From Oscheius dolichura (lineage: Eukaryota > Nematoda > Chromadorea > Rhabditida > Rhabditidae), in assembly GCA_932521035.1 (NCBI GenBank), contig OW051494.1, positions 7,798,001 to 7,862,000 of the forward strand: DNA of 64,000 nt, read 5' to 3'. This document shows positions 24,258 to 36,553 of the stretch, piece after piece (position 1 is the stretch's first letter; each line of letters begins with the position of its first letter). The translations under genes and the position numbers were made by a program. Below the pieces are notes generated by a model. It did no database searches, was not told the origin of the DNA, and saw only the letters and a program-made list of their open reading frames with translations.

Positions 24258-27200
24258 TTATGGTTCCCAGCCATGCTCATAAATATCATATTCATTGTAC
24301 ACCCTTTCTTCCAATGGGCCATCATTACTGGGTGAAATGGAATTTGAACCGGACGGTTCGTTCGAGAGATGATGGTGATCTGAATCGTCTACATTTGGTT
24401 TCTATTATATAGGGGGAATTCACTCATATCCATGTGGTCCTGTCGTTCCAAAGAGCTTCTAATCCCGTTCTTTTCCATTTCCTGTTGCCTTTTTCTCTGC
24501 CTTCTTTGGGCATCTCTCATTGCATTGTATTGTCGTCTCTCCTCACTGGAATTACTTTTCTTTCCTTATTTTGCTCTTCCACAACCAACCTGGTCATTCT
24601 GTGGTATTTGTTCCTGGCCTGTTCTGCTCTCTTTGCTCTTCTTGTGCGCGCGTCGGTAATAGCTCGTTGAAGATCATTAGGCAGCGTAGTAAGCTCTCTA
24701 GTCTCGGCCATTTGTACCAATTCTTCATCTCTAGCTCGCGCTTTTCGTAGAAGATCAGCTCTTTTGGCATTCTGTGCTTGCCGAAGTTCAGGTTGCATAT
24801 TACGATATCTGTAATGTTTTTCTTCTTTTTCAATTTCGGATATTTTTCAGATTTTTTCAGATAACAAAATGGAAGATCTCTGTGTTCGTCCTTCAATAAA
24901 AGTAAGTGCCTTACCTTATCCTTGCCCTTTCAGCTCTCTTCGCCTTAGCCAGTGTATGCCTCTGGGCCAATGACAGTAAATTCGGATCATCCATTTGAGA
25001 ACTACTGCCGAATTCTTCACGATATCGAGGATAATTGGACGAATAAGTCTCGATTATTTGCGAGCCGCCGATCGATTGCAGATGATGTAAATCATCAGTT
25101 TGAATATAGGGATTCGACTTTGCTACAGCTGCACCACAGGGAGCAATGATTATCGTCTGCCCTTGTGCTAGCTCACTAAATTTTTAACAGTTTGTAAGTG
25201 TATCAAGGGAAAACGAATTACCCCAGCTGGGAGATTTGCGTAATCTTTCGGCCATCAACAAGGAGTTCGACTTCCATTCCGTTCAAATCTCTTCCCGATT
25301 CCAACATTTTACGAAGGGTTCCCTCATCAATTTGGCTGGACATCTATAAAATCGGAGCTTTTTTCTACTATTCTTTTCTTCTCACATCATTCAACATTAC
25401 TTGATCCGACTGATAGTCGCTGACTTCGGAATAGCGGGATGAAGGCTCTGGAAGCATTCGCTGCTGCCGGTCAAGGATCATTTTAGCCTGGAAGTTGAAC
25501 AATTCATAAATTTTAGTGTGAGTTATATAATCTTTTTGGGGATCGATTTATAATTTTAGCTTCTAACTATTTTTTTGCGGTAATGCCTAAAGGGATAATT
25601 TTTAGCCATTTCGAGGATTCTTTCGAGTATTTTTTTACTAGGATCATATGCTGAGCTCTGTTATTTACCTGTTTTGTTCGTTTCATAACCTCTCTTTCCA
25701 TCTGCTCAAAGATTTCATCACTCGGTTCAGTTGGTGGCTGAACTGGCGGAGGTGGGACAGTCGACTCGGGTCGACCCTACAAATTACCCGCTGTGTGTGC
25801 ATGGAAGCCGTTATGCCTACCTCTAAAATATTCGCAGGCGGCTCAGAAAAGCTAGTTCCCAATCCAATAGAAGCGGGATCCGATAACGAATCATTTGCAA
25901 TAGAATCAGTCCCAGAAATGCTGCCATCCCGAAGCATGAGATCATTTACAGATTTTACACGGGTTTTTTTACTTTGAGCACGACGGATATTGTAGTCCTT
26001 CAAATACTAAAATTTAAAGAAGAACTGAGGATCATGGTTAGGTTGAAGGCAAGGGATTTACACTTTTTTGTGGAATGGTAAAGGGAAGATTTTGACTATT
26101 TTTCAGTATTTTTATAAGTTTTACTGTAAAATGGCATTTCCTTTTACAAAAAGATGTTTTTTTTTGTTTCAGGATGATCAGAAAAAGTGCAAAGGTATAA
26201 AAACGAATTTTTCACATCAAAATCTTCCCTTCATATGCGGTGGGTCTTCGAAATGAGCAAACATTGGTGCGGATGATAGAATCAAGGGCGTAACATACCT
26301 TTCTCTGTGCCGGTGTCATTTTCTGATATCTCATCCGTGCCGACTCGGCTTTCCTCGCGTTTCGGTGCATTATAACTTGGGCCTTGTTCAGTCCCTCGGG
26401 CGAGATGCACCCGGCCGGCGTGGCCAGCAGCTGCTCCTCCTCCTCCCGCCTCTTCCTAAAGCTCTCCGTCCTCCTCGCGTTGTATTCTTTCTTCTCATCG
26501 GCAGTCATTCGATGATACCGTAGCCGGGCAGCCTCGGCCTTCTTGGCGTTGGCCATCTTGATCGTCTCCTTGACCTGCGGGGGCACTTCGCCCTCGGTCA
26601 CCGCCGCCGCCACCGTGGTCGGGTCAATCCCCAGTGCTTTCAAACGCCTTCTCTGGTTATAGCACCTGGAACTGAAACTTGACCATATAGACAGTGGTCG
26701 CCTACTTCCTCTCCGCCTCGGACATCCGCTGGTAACGGCTGCGGGCCGCCGCGGCTCGTCGCTCCTTGGTCATTTCCGAGCGATTCGACAGGTTGCTGCG
26801 GAGGATCTCGTCCAGCTCCGGCTGTTGATGTTTCCGTTTTCGGGCGGTAGCTCCACGCCGAGAGGAACTGGGCGTCTCGGCCGTCATATATCTGGAATAG
26901 GAGGACATCGTCGGGGGACAGTTGCATGGAGACATTCGGCCGAGTTCTACTAATTTGAGGGAAGATAAAAGGTTTCCTATAGCAGGAAGAGCTCAGAATT
27001 CAGCGGGATAACCAAAAATCTAACTGGGAACCCCCATTTTGGCGGAGAAATCACTTTCCCCCCGTATAACCGTTTTCAACTACAGTATCCCGAAACAACT
27101 ACTATCTTTCCTTCAGTTTGGACTTATTTTATAGAGCTAATTTTGCTGGGAATTTATTTTTCAGAAAAATGTGAATATAGAGAGCAAAATCCAGTCAAAC

Positions 27201-27874
27201 ATCGACGGCCAGCGTTATTTGGCAACGCGCATAGGAAATCATTCGCTGAACAATTTTTAGATACATTTTTCTCGAAAAATTTGATATTTTTATAATTTTA
27301 GATGTAATTATTCGTATTCAGAAGAAAATTCTGAATATTTTGAGTACAATTTGAGTGATTGAATACGAACCGTACGCTGTCCTGGATCTCATCCTCCGTG
27401 AGGGCGTCCTCGTCGTCGTCCTCCTCCTCGATCAGGTGATGTCCCTGCTCGTCCACAATGACCTCCTCCCCGACATTTTCGTGTATGGCCTGCCCGTCCT
27501 GCTCGAAACAGAACTCCATATAGCTGTTCATCTGGTCGGCTTGAACAGCGGCCGGGTGCTCTTTTATTATGGACGACTGAAGGAGTTTTTAACCAGGAAA
27601 AGGAAGGATACAGTACCCCGAGGGTGGCCGTGATCGAGGGGAGACGCAGCCCATGGTGGGTGGGAAGCTCACTTGAGAAATAGGTAGACGGCGCTGTGTA
27701 GTAGGTCGTCGCCTGGAATACGGTAGTTTTTATAATTTTTAGAAGACTTACCGGTGGATAGGCCGAGAGGGATTGGTAGGAGGCGCCGCTCGAGGTCAGA
27801 ATCTCCAGATTCCGCGGGGAGTCGGCGCCGCTGGGGCTGTCCACCCCTGCCTGGAGGTAGACCGTATGGTTCAT
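24258..27874 (-). CDS. RYxRMT-repeat protein B (arginine-rich helical repeats)
   Basis: Thirteen exons on the minus strand: 27874-27752, 27712-27617, 27576-27371, 26891-26706, 26671-26299, 26006-25821, 25776-25669, 25487-25401, 25343-25222, 25175-24915, 24808-24590, 24545-24393, 24327-24258; 729 aa, all phases consistent. It has an acidic stretch (EEEDDDEDALTEDEIQD), then five spaced copies of an A-E-x-A-R-x-R-Y-x-R-M-T-x-x-E-R-x-x-Y-N-x-R-R unit (for example AEAARLRYHRMTADEKKEYN and SARMRYQKMTPAQRK), a proline run (VPPPPVQPPT), and between units an EQMEREVMKRTKQ segment also found in protein A. The repeat resembles the 23-residue STPR DNA-binding repeat in style, but that link is uncertain. 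A nuclear DNA/RNA-binding role is inferred. Exons 1-5 are GC-rich and exons 6-13 AT-rich. Its ATG follows TTTTTAG 237 nt after gene A, suggesting an operon. Confidence 0.85.
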
Positions 27875-27878
27875 TCTT

Positions 27879-27886
27879 CTAAAAAT
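27879..27886 (-). promoter_or_regulatory. Likely trans-splice acceptor of gene B
   Basis: Minus-strand AATTTTTAG ends 4 nt before the ATG at 27874, inside the short gap separating it from gene A. Confidence 0.45.
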
Positions 27887-28111
27887 TACTGTTGTTGAAT
27901 ATATATATATATAAAAGGGGAATAAAGAAGGAAAAGAGGGAATGAGACCCTTTAAAATGGAGAGAGAGAGCGAGGAAAAGGCGAAGAATCTTCATTTGTA
28001 AAACAACAAAAAAACAGTAATGACAAAGAGACGAGTCCCCCGGCTGAGGGGGATCCTGAGAAACCAGCGTTTGAGATTGAAGGGAGGGGGCAGAGGGGGG
28101 AGGGGGAGAAA

Positions 28112-30936
28112 TCACTGGGGACGGGTCTGGTAGGGGTTGAGGACCTGCTGCTGTACCGGTTGCACCTGCTGGACGTGCTGATTCGTGGAGATCATCATCC
28201 CGCCGTGATTCGTGGTGTACGTGACCTGAAATAGGGGAAATGGAGCTGGACGACGGGGGGTCAAAGTAGCCGAAGAGGGGGCCGAGAAGTACGGTTGGGG
28301 GGATTGGGGGTGCCTGCACCCGTACAGTCTCGGCAGCACAGTTCTTCTTATACAAATGGTTGACAACATTATTATTCGCCCTGCCGAGGGTTTACGGGTC
28401 CAGGAGGAGAGAAAGAGGGTAGCAGAGCCGACATCCTCCCCGTCAATTGCCTCCTTGTGGTCTGATCTTCCCGCACCTGCACCCATAAAATCTCGGCAGC
28501 AAATCCCTTTTTGATAGGAACCATCATTTCTTCTAGTCCGCCATCCTGACGAGACGGTATGGGTGCGAGCGCGGAGAGGCCTAGTTACCAGTGGACAGCC
28601 TCCAATGGGATTTTTAACTGCAGGAATTTTTTATATACTTACTGGCTACCGTATACCCCCAGCCCCCAGAAAGGGATAGAATTGGACTAAAAATTCGAAC
28701 CTGATGCGTCGGCGGCGGATGATGTACCACCAGATGACCCGAAGTAGGAGCTGCTGAATTGTGGACTACCACATGGGACTGCGATGTTGGCAGGGGATTG
28801 TTGAAGCCCTAAAGACACAGCTTTCCACTCGAGACCCATCTACCGTACCTGTTGCTGGGTGATGATCGTGTGTCCCTGTGTCTGGATCGGTTGCATATGA
28901 TGAGAGACGTGGACCACTTGCTGGTGGGTCCCGCCCGGCGTCAGTTGGATTTGAACTCCTCCCGATTGGGGGATATGGGTGACGGTCTGTTGGGGGGCCG
29001 GGTTGATGATGTAAGTGCCGGACAGGGGACCGTTCTGGGACTGTTGCGAGGGCCCCGGGGTCGTCGTCCCGGACTGGCTCTGCATCTGCTGCTGTTGTTG
29101 GGCAGCCGCGGCTCCCTGTTGCCTCTTCAGCGCCTAAAAATATTCTTCCGTCTAATTTGACAGTCTACCGTACCTGTTGAGCCTGTTGTGTCCGTTTCAT
29201 GACCTCCCGTTCCAACGTGGTCAAGACGTCCATCTCCTCTTTCTTCCCGATGGAACCCAGCATTCCTCCCATCTCGCCGGACCGCCTCTTTGGCGTATAT
29301 CGTTTTTGATTGTAGTTCTGAATCAGTTTATTAAAAGGGAAAATAATAAGACAATACCTTTCTCTGGTCGGGCGTCATCCGCTGATAGCGTGCCCGGGCG
29401 GCCTCTGCCCGTTTAGCATTCCGGACGACGATCTGCTGTGCCCGGTCGAGCGCCTCGCCATTGATCCTGCCAATCGGCATGGCCAGGAGCATTTCCTCAA
29501 ACGGAACCTATTAAACAATCTTCACCCCCGACTACGAACCTCTTCCATCCGGCGACGGCGGAATGCCTCCGTCCTCCTCTGGTTGTACATCCTCTTCTCC
29601 TCGTCCGTCATCCGGTGGTATCTCATCCTCGCCGCCTCGGCCTTCTTCGCGTTTTGCATTTTGATATGGTTGCGGACGGCCTCCTCGTCCTTCAGTGGGT
29701 CGCCCGTCCCGCCGGCCGCCTTCACCGCGTTCAGGGCATTCTGCATCTGCCGCTGCCGTCGCCGGTTGTTGTGTGCCCGTCGCTCGTCCGGCGTCATCCG
29801 CGCGTACCGCTGCCGGGCGGCCTCTGCCCACTTGGCCCGCATCCTCTTCTCCCGCAGCTGTTCCGTTATGTCCGGATCCTCCTGGATATCGTTCGTCTCC
29901 CTCAGGATTGAGTCCAGTTCTTCCATTTCCTTTTCCCGTTGGCGTTTTCTCTTCTGTGCCATGGTTCTCTTCAAATTTAGCTCTCGTTTAGCCTGGGCCG
30001 AGAGCCGATGATATCTGAATAGGCTCCTTTGAATTACAATATCCCAAAGAGGTCGGCTTACCGTAGTCTGGCAGCTTCTGCTTGGCGCATCTTCTTCATC
30101 CGCTCCTTTTCCATCTTATCCGGCGAGAGTGTCGAATTCGACATCAGCGTCGTTGGCTTGGGCTGAAAGTCCATTTTTTAAAGGAAACAACGGGTAGTTA
30201 GATATATTATCGTCCCATGTCTTCTCCTTCCCTTTCCCCTTCAAAACTCACAATTGGAAGGACGGTCTTCCCGGGTGAGGAGGCGATCAGCTGCCCATTA
30301 GAATACTGTAAATTCGACGGCATCTGGGAGTTGCTCTGTATCAACTGAGTAGACTAAAAGAGTCGACTGATGGTCTCGAAGCGATAGAATAAAGTACCGT
30401 ATGAGAAGGCTGCGTGTTCCAGGTGGAACTGGTCGACGGCTCCATGAAGTAGCCATCCATGGACATGTTCGAGATGGTGGCCTTTTCCTCCTGTTCCTGG
30501 CTCGGCTGGAGCCGGATCGTCTGGGGAACCCGTCCCTGCTGGACCTGAAACTATCCCGCCGTTAATCGGGGCACCGGAAGGGGAAACGAACAATGGTTCC
30601 GTTGTTGGGGATGAAGGTGGCCCCGCCGCCGTAGCCATTCGGGGCAGAGGTTGAGGTTGTGTACGTCGTGTTCGGGTAGGACTGGTAGACTGTCGGCAGA
30701 TTCTGGAGACTCGCGTGCATCTGTAACAGAGGGTACGGTATCTTTTGGGAGGCGTTTCCAGCGTAAATTCCCGAAATTTCTCCAATCTACTCCGTCTACT
30801 CCTCTATTAACCGTGGAACAAAGTGGGTAATGGACTATAATAGGAAAAAAAAACTGAAAAAAGACCGTACCTGATTCTGCGACTGCTGTTGATTGACCCG
30901 AGGATCGGAATACGTGTAGTTGATGTTCTGATTCAT
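28112..30936 (-). CDS. RYxRMT-repeat protein A (Gln-rich, upstream paralogue)
   Basis: Eleven exons on the minus strand: 30936-30871, 30720-30592, 30544-30398, 30353-30252, 30162-30062, 30014-29540, 29507-29358, 29317-29174, 29133-28849, 28808-28701, 28225-28112; 606 aa. The N-terminal 150 residues are Asn/Gln/Ser/Thr-rich (MNQNINYTYSDPRVNQQQSQ). Four RYxRMT units follow (RLRYHRLSAQAKRE, RQRYARMTPDERRAHNNRR, RMRYHRMTDEEKRMYNQRR, RARYQRMTPDQRK), then LEREVMKRTQQAQQ, shared with protein B, and a Gln/His-rich C-terminus (AAAAQQQQQMQSQS, VQQVQPVQQQVL). The layout suits a transcriptional regulator with basic nucleic-acid-binding repeats between prion-like or activation regions; this is inference. 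Several 5' splice sites read GTACGGTA. Codons are strongly GC-ending. Confidence 0.85.
28316..28400. repeat. MITE, copy 2 (in gene A intron)
   Basis: GCACCCGTACAGTCTCGGCA faces TGCCGAGGGTTTACGGGTCC across about 46 nt. It sits in the last large intron of RYxRMT protein A. Confidence 0.8.
28479..28498. repeat. Solo MITE arm
   Basis: GCACCCATAAAATCTCGGCA, one mismatch from the consensus arm, only 79 nt from MITE copy 2 and in the same intron; no convincing partner. Confidence 0.65.
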
Positions 30937-32563
30937 ACCTGGAAATTTATTCTTTATGGGGGAATTGGGCAGAGAAGATAGAGAGAGAGGAAGAGATGGA
31001 AAATAGGATGGAAAAGAGAAGAAAATGGGAAAATTGTGGGCTTCAAAGGGGGACCCAATGCGGCCACAGTCGCACTCTGGTTTATTTCCCTGGAAAATTC
31101 GATAAATTTAGCCGTTTGGCCCCAATTATTCCTCATATAAACTGTGAGTAATGTCATACACAAGCAGCAGTCCATCCCCTATCATTTCAAAATTTCAAAA
31201 AAGGGGATTCCCCTCCACCTGGAGGCTGCCAAAGGGACTATCTTCCTCCAAGAGCGCGGCATTCCCGAGATTCGAACATTTTTGTACCGTAACCCTATCC
31301 ATTACAGGTTGACAAGGTTATATTGATGTTCCTCTATAACATGTACACAGTATCCCCATTATTTTCGGAGTTACCATATCCCCTTAGAGACTGGGAGGAC
31401 GACCTAGACTCTACCGGAGGACTGCCCGAGGGCCTCTCTGACTTCTTCTCTAATCTACACGTTCTCCAGGGAATCTTCCAGGCTTTCTTGAGTTTTTAAG
31501 GGGAGAAGGTCCTCTCCGAGGGAAGAGGCCCCCTGTGGATATGGTAACTGGTAATCGGGAGTCTCTGCCCCTTCCTGTCCCAATTGGACAGGTTAATTAA
31601 AATCGATAGGTTGTCCTCCCGCTACCGCTCCCGGATTCTCCCGGGCATTTTGTCTAATTTCCTGGTCATCTTGGCTCCAAGCCTAGAGGAGAGGGAGCAG
31701 GAGGGGGTTGGTCTCCTTGTGGAATATATTGAAAGAGAGACCGAGAGGCACGAGAAAAGTGAGATAGGGCAAAAGAGTGCATGGGGAGAGGCAGGGCGGC
31801 CTGTCGGATAGCGGCAGTTTACAACGGAGATGGCCGACAGATCACGGCGGACGAGGGACAACGGCAGCTGGAGAGAGGGGGGAGACGAGAGGAGGAGAGA
31901 GGACAGGGACAGGAGAGGGAAGAGAGCGGCTAGAGAGCGGGCAGGGGGTGGAGGGGCGGTAGACGACCCGGTTATACAGCAGGCAGCGGGGTGGAGGACG
32001 GCGACGCGTCGCGTCTAAACGCAAGAGGCCATCGATCGGAGAGGGGGGAGACCGCGATGGGGGGAGATAAATAAACACAGGGGAGAAGAAAGAGAGAGAG
32101 GAGGAGGAGAGGATTCATTTTTTGATCTGGGAAGAAATGGAAGAGGAAGAGAGGTTTAGAGGGGGAGAGGAGGCCAAAACGGGATCAAATAAGAGAATTG
32201 TCACTTTTTGACCCGTTTTCTCTGGATTTTGAGAAACTTTACAATGAGGAAAAGACAGGTTGCAGTACCCGAAGATGTGAGTACTCTAGAATTTGGAAAT
32301 CCATCAATATTTCAGGGAATATGGGTCCTCCACCCACCAGGGGAGATTCCCCTTACAGCCTAGCCATCCCAGGTGGAGGACGAGCTCCTCGGGAAACTTT
32401 ACAGTACTTTTAACCATAATTCATTCTTTGGTATTGCCTAATATCTCCTTTATCCCCTAATCACTCGATAATTCCCAGAAATAGGAGGAAAGCCACTTCA
32501 ATTGACGCCATTTATTACTCTTTTTCGCTTCTGTCGGGACCGGTACACGGTAATCCTCCCAGC

Positions 32564-32661
32564 TGAATCCGTAAAGTCTCGGCAGGAGAAAAAGATAACG
32601 CTATGGATGTTCTGTAGTTGTTTTGCATAGATATAAATGCTCTGCCAAGGGTATACGGGTG
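32564..32661. repeat. MITE, copy 3 (diverged)
   Basis: Arms GAATCCGTAAAGTCTCGGCA and TGCCAAGGGTATACGGGTGA, about 58 nt apart; the most decayed pair in the window. Confidence 0.6.
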
Positions 32662-34042
32662 AAGGCCGGTAGGGAGGACGAACGACCATGCACCGCGCCC
32701 CCTCTGTCTGGCACTTCTGACCACTTCTTGGTGATGCTGGGCGTTTTACCGTATAAGCGGGAGATCGAAAGAAGCCTCGGAACTTGGGAGAAATCCGGGA
32801 TGCCCTGTATTTCCTGCCACTCCATCTTCCCCGGAGTCCTGCTCCTCTTCTACCTGCCCTCCCCCATCCTCCCTAACCACTCTAAAAGCTCTCCAACTTC
32901 TAAAAACATCTGGCAATGTGAATTTATGAGCTGCCATTGCTTATGAGAAAAAGAAATGGACATATTATTTACATTTGTGAGCCAGGAGGGGGAGAGGGGG
33001 TGCAACATGGACTCTCGCCCTCCCCCTCCTAATCCTCTTTTTCATTCATAGGAGAGTTGAAAAAGAGGGGGGCGATGTCGACCGGTTGTTGATCTGCCCC
33101 CTGTCGTCCTCTTCCCCGTCGTCCCCCGAATATAGTCAGTTTATCATCATCCCTGCCCCCGGCCATCATTAGCCCCCTGTTATTGCTCCCCTTCCGTTCA
33201 ATCAATAAACAGAGGAGGTGAATTGTTGATGATGTCCATCGGCCACCACAACACATTTTACCACCACCTCCAATTGAAATATGAGCTTTTGTGGAGGGGG
33301 CAGCCACCCGTCTCTCATCTGATAGGGATGGCAGATAGCCGAGGCCGCCGCCAAGGATAAACTGGGAAGACTTCGGCGGGGGACCACGGATTATTCTAAT
33401 TAAAGAGGAGGGAGGGAGGACGGCATACAGTACTATGGAAAGTGTCTCGTCCCCGGGTTACTGTAGCCAGTATCCTCCCTAGCCGCAGGCTTGATCTCTT
33501 TTCTATGCCTTCTTCTTTAGAAACTCCCCTTCTCCGAGTTTTCAACATGAAGAGTCCAAAAAATTATACGACTTGCTCCCTATCCTACTCCCCCCATCTG
33601 TTATCTTATCTCTTACTCCCCAAATTACTACTGACCGCTGTATAATCCCCACCGACCGGTTTGTCTCCAACTCGGCGGCAAGGTAATTAGCATAGGAAAT
33701 TGCACCCCCCGGCTCGGCTCTCCTAAAAAAAATGATGTTTTTGAGGTCTTTTTTAGTCCAACTACGGGGGGAGAGAATTGTTTTTCTTCTCCCCGAAGAG
33801 GGCACGATGTCAGGTAAATAGTCCCAGGGGAGGGGGAGTAGGAGACTTCCTTCCTCCTCCTCGTCTTGGATATCGGGAAGATGGAAAAGGAAATTTACGG
33901 TGTCTAAAACTTTAAGAAGACTTTTTGAAAGGGGCAGAGATGAAAAAGTTCCCTCTTCATGTGTCAGGGGTCCTCAATCTCCGGTCAAGACGACAAGGAG
34001 GATAATTCTCGGATCACAGACTTCCCTTGGACCTCGTCGCCT

Positions 34043-34130
34043 GCACCCGTAGAATCTCGGCAGTTCATTCTTCTTTATTCAAACCTGTCACTCTTTCCTA
34101 ATCATACAGCAGCCAAGATTTTACGGGTGC
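34043..34130. repeat. MITE, copy 4
   Basis: GCACCCGTAGAATCTCGGCA and AGCCAAGATTTTACGGGTGC face each other over about 48 nt; intergenic. Confidence 0.8.
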
Positions 34131-35300
34131 GGTGGCCACAGAGCCTTTTGCCTCGGGGTTCAAGGCACCCCTGAAGATAGAGCAAAAACCCTCGTCGACC
34201 CTGTATCATAACTCTCCCAATGTTTACCCTGGTTAAAATCTCCCTGCTGACCCGGCTCCGGGCACATTAGCCAAGGCCATGCGGGGGCTGTCTCGTGGAT
34301 TGCATCCCCCCTTTATGAACCATATGTCCACCTGCTGGGCTAGGAAAGGAAAAACTCCGGGATTCTGGGGAGGGAAGACCAAATATGGGTAAAATTCGTG
34401 AATGGTCTCGAGGATTTCAAGGGTTGAAATTTCCAGCCCGGAACTTGTCCCCCCTTCAATTACTGGGGCTAATCTCTAAACAGGAAAGGCCCCCCGCCAA
34501 AAGGATAGATTTGAATTTGTCTGTTTCCCGGCGGCGGCGTTTCTTTCTCTCTCTCTAGATATATATTCAAATGCGCCCTCGGGCCTCTCTCTCTCCCGCC
34601 AGAACTGTAACAGAATACAGAGGAATGGGCGAGAATAAGAGAAAGAGACAGAGAGAGAGAGAGGCGTCGCCCCCTGTGGGCATTCTCCCCGACTCACAGA
34701 CACACACGCAGGTATCCTCTCCGAGGTTTCTCTCCGTCAGTCTTCTCTTTCTCTACATGAAGGAAGGAGAGAAGGGGTAGGGTAGCTAGAGTGCGGGCGG
34801 CGTTGGGAGACGAAACACAGCTGTGACGGGCGAGGCGAGAACCGGCTCTCCGGCATTTGCCCGCTCTCTCGTTGTCATAGATCGATAGGAGACCTTCAGC
34901 CCTCGCGACCAGCCGCGTTCTCTCGTCGGCCGACCGCTGTCGGCGTCTCCCCGCCCCGCGCGCTATTTCCTCATCGATCCCCGTAGCCGCCTGTGGCCTC
35001 CGCTATTCCAACAGCCCCGTCCTCTACACAGCGGCAGTGGTATCTCGTGGGGGCAAGGAAAATCTTCTCTCTATGAGGGGAACACTATTTCCCGAGATGG
35101 GGAGCCTCTCCTACCATGGCGACACTATTTCCCAGTTTTAAAAGAGAGACGGAGAGAGGGGGGCATCCCTCTTTTCGGAGGAGAGGAATATAGACAGGAA
35201 ATATAAAATAGGAATACTCTTTGATATTCTTCTCCCTCTGATGCCATTGCTGGAGGTACGGCAACTGGGTAAATAAACTATTTTCCAGCTGGGCAATCGA

Positions 35301-36553
35301 AATATCGATTTGAACTGATAGAACAAATTATCAGAACAGCCTGAAAATAAAAAAAAATAATTCTAAAATGGTAAAAATACAAAATATTCTGAAATACAGT
35401 ATCTTCTGTCAATAAAAACTCAAAAAACAGGTACACTGATTATTTTGCTACCAACGCTTCTGTACAACGTTCTTCCGTCTCTCTTCAACTCGATGCGCTT
35501 GATTTCATCGATTTTCTCTGATTGATTTACTCTGATTATCTAATACTTCGCTTGCCTCTTTTTATATTTGTACTGAAAGCGTTTGTATTTCGCTGTATGG
35601 AATAAGCACAGAAAAGAAGGTCCGTCTGTACAGTGAGTAAGCAACGCGGACGATTTGTCTTCTGATTCATCCATTGCACACTTTCATTACTGTTTCTGGA
35701 AATGTTTTTTGTCTCCGAATTGTCAAGCCGTATTGCTGAAGCATTGTGAACCATTTTTATTCTTCAATAATGTCTTTCTTCAAGCCTTTCATTATAGAAA
35801 AGTTACAAAAGAAATGCGATTTGATTAACATTTTCAAAATTTGGAGCTTACGATTTGCCAAAAGTTGTGCTCTTCTCAATTTTCTATTGCTTTCTCTTTT
35901 CAAAGGCCCCTCATATTCTCTGGTCTTATTTCATATCCTGTTAAGAAATTATTCAGAATTTATATTCATCTATCCACAGCAGAACGACAAGATGTTGTGT
36001 CAATGACCCCATCACCCATGTCTAAACCTCTATTGTTGTCTCATAGCCGCACACAATTACCATCTCATCCATTCACGCGTCATCTAATTAAACTGGACGA
36101 GCTATTCCTTACCCTTTTTTAGGACCCAAATTACTGAGTTCTCCTCACTAAAAAGTGTATAACAAACATAAGTTCCCGTTATATTATTCCCATATGCCAT
36201 GTGGACGGCTCCTCTTCCTTGCAAATTGGATCCTCTTCGCCCACCAACAAATTGCAGCCAATTTTAACAGACATTTGGCCCTTATTTGGCAAAGACAGTC
36301 GTCTGCTATTTTCGTTGCAACCATTTCTTGATAAACAGCTCTCTAATGCCACAGGATATTCCTTCCATTTGATTTCGTTCAACGAAGGTCAAACATTACA
36401 TAGATTCCCCGCTTTCACCCTTCTCTTGTTTCCCTTCGGTACAGCCTTCTCATATTTCCTCGAGTGACGGTCTTACAGTTCGTCTGGCCATTGATTGATT
36501 CAACCCTTTCCTCTCTTATTGCTCTATAAATGTTATAACAAGGATAAATCCAG
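35301..36553. other. AT-rich intergenic region
   Basis: Composition drops sharply at about 35.2-35.4 kb. No supported exon before the G-gamma gene; the sequence is T/A-rich with no MITE. Confidence 0.5.

Larger units (their letters stand above)
30937..35300. other. Gene-poor GC-rich region
   Basis: Presumed 5' region of the RYxRMT operon. It contains (GA)n/(GGA)n purine tracts around 30.97-31.02 and 31.68-32.12 kb, (CT)n tracts near 34.54 and 34.63 kb, and two MITEs. No open frame here could be supported as an exon. Confidence 0.5.

Noticed and set aside
17000-26000. AT-rich blocks as contamination from another organism
   Set aside because: A single gene with consistent exon phases crosses the boundary near 26.1 kb, and intron and trans-splice features are nematode-like on both sides.
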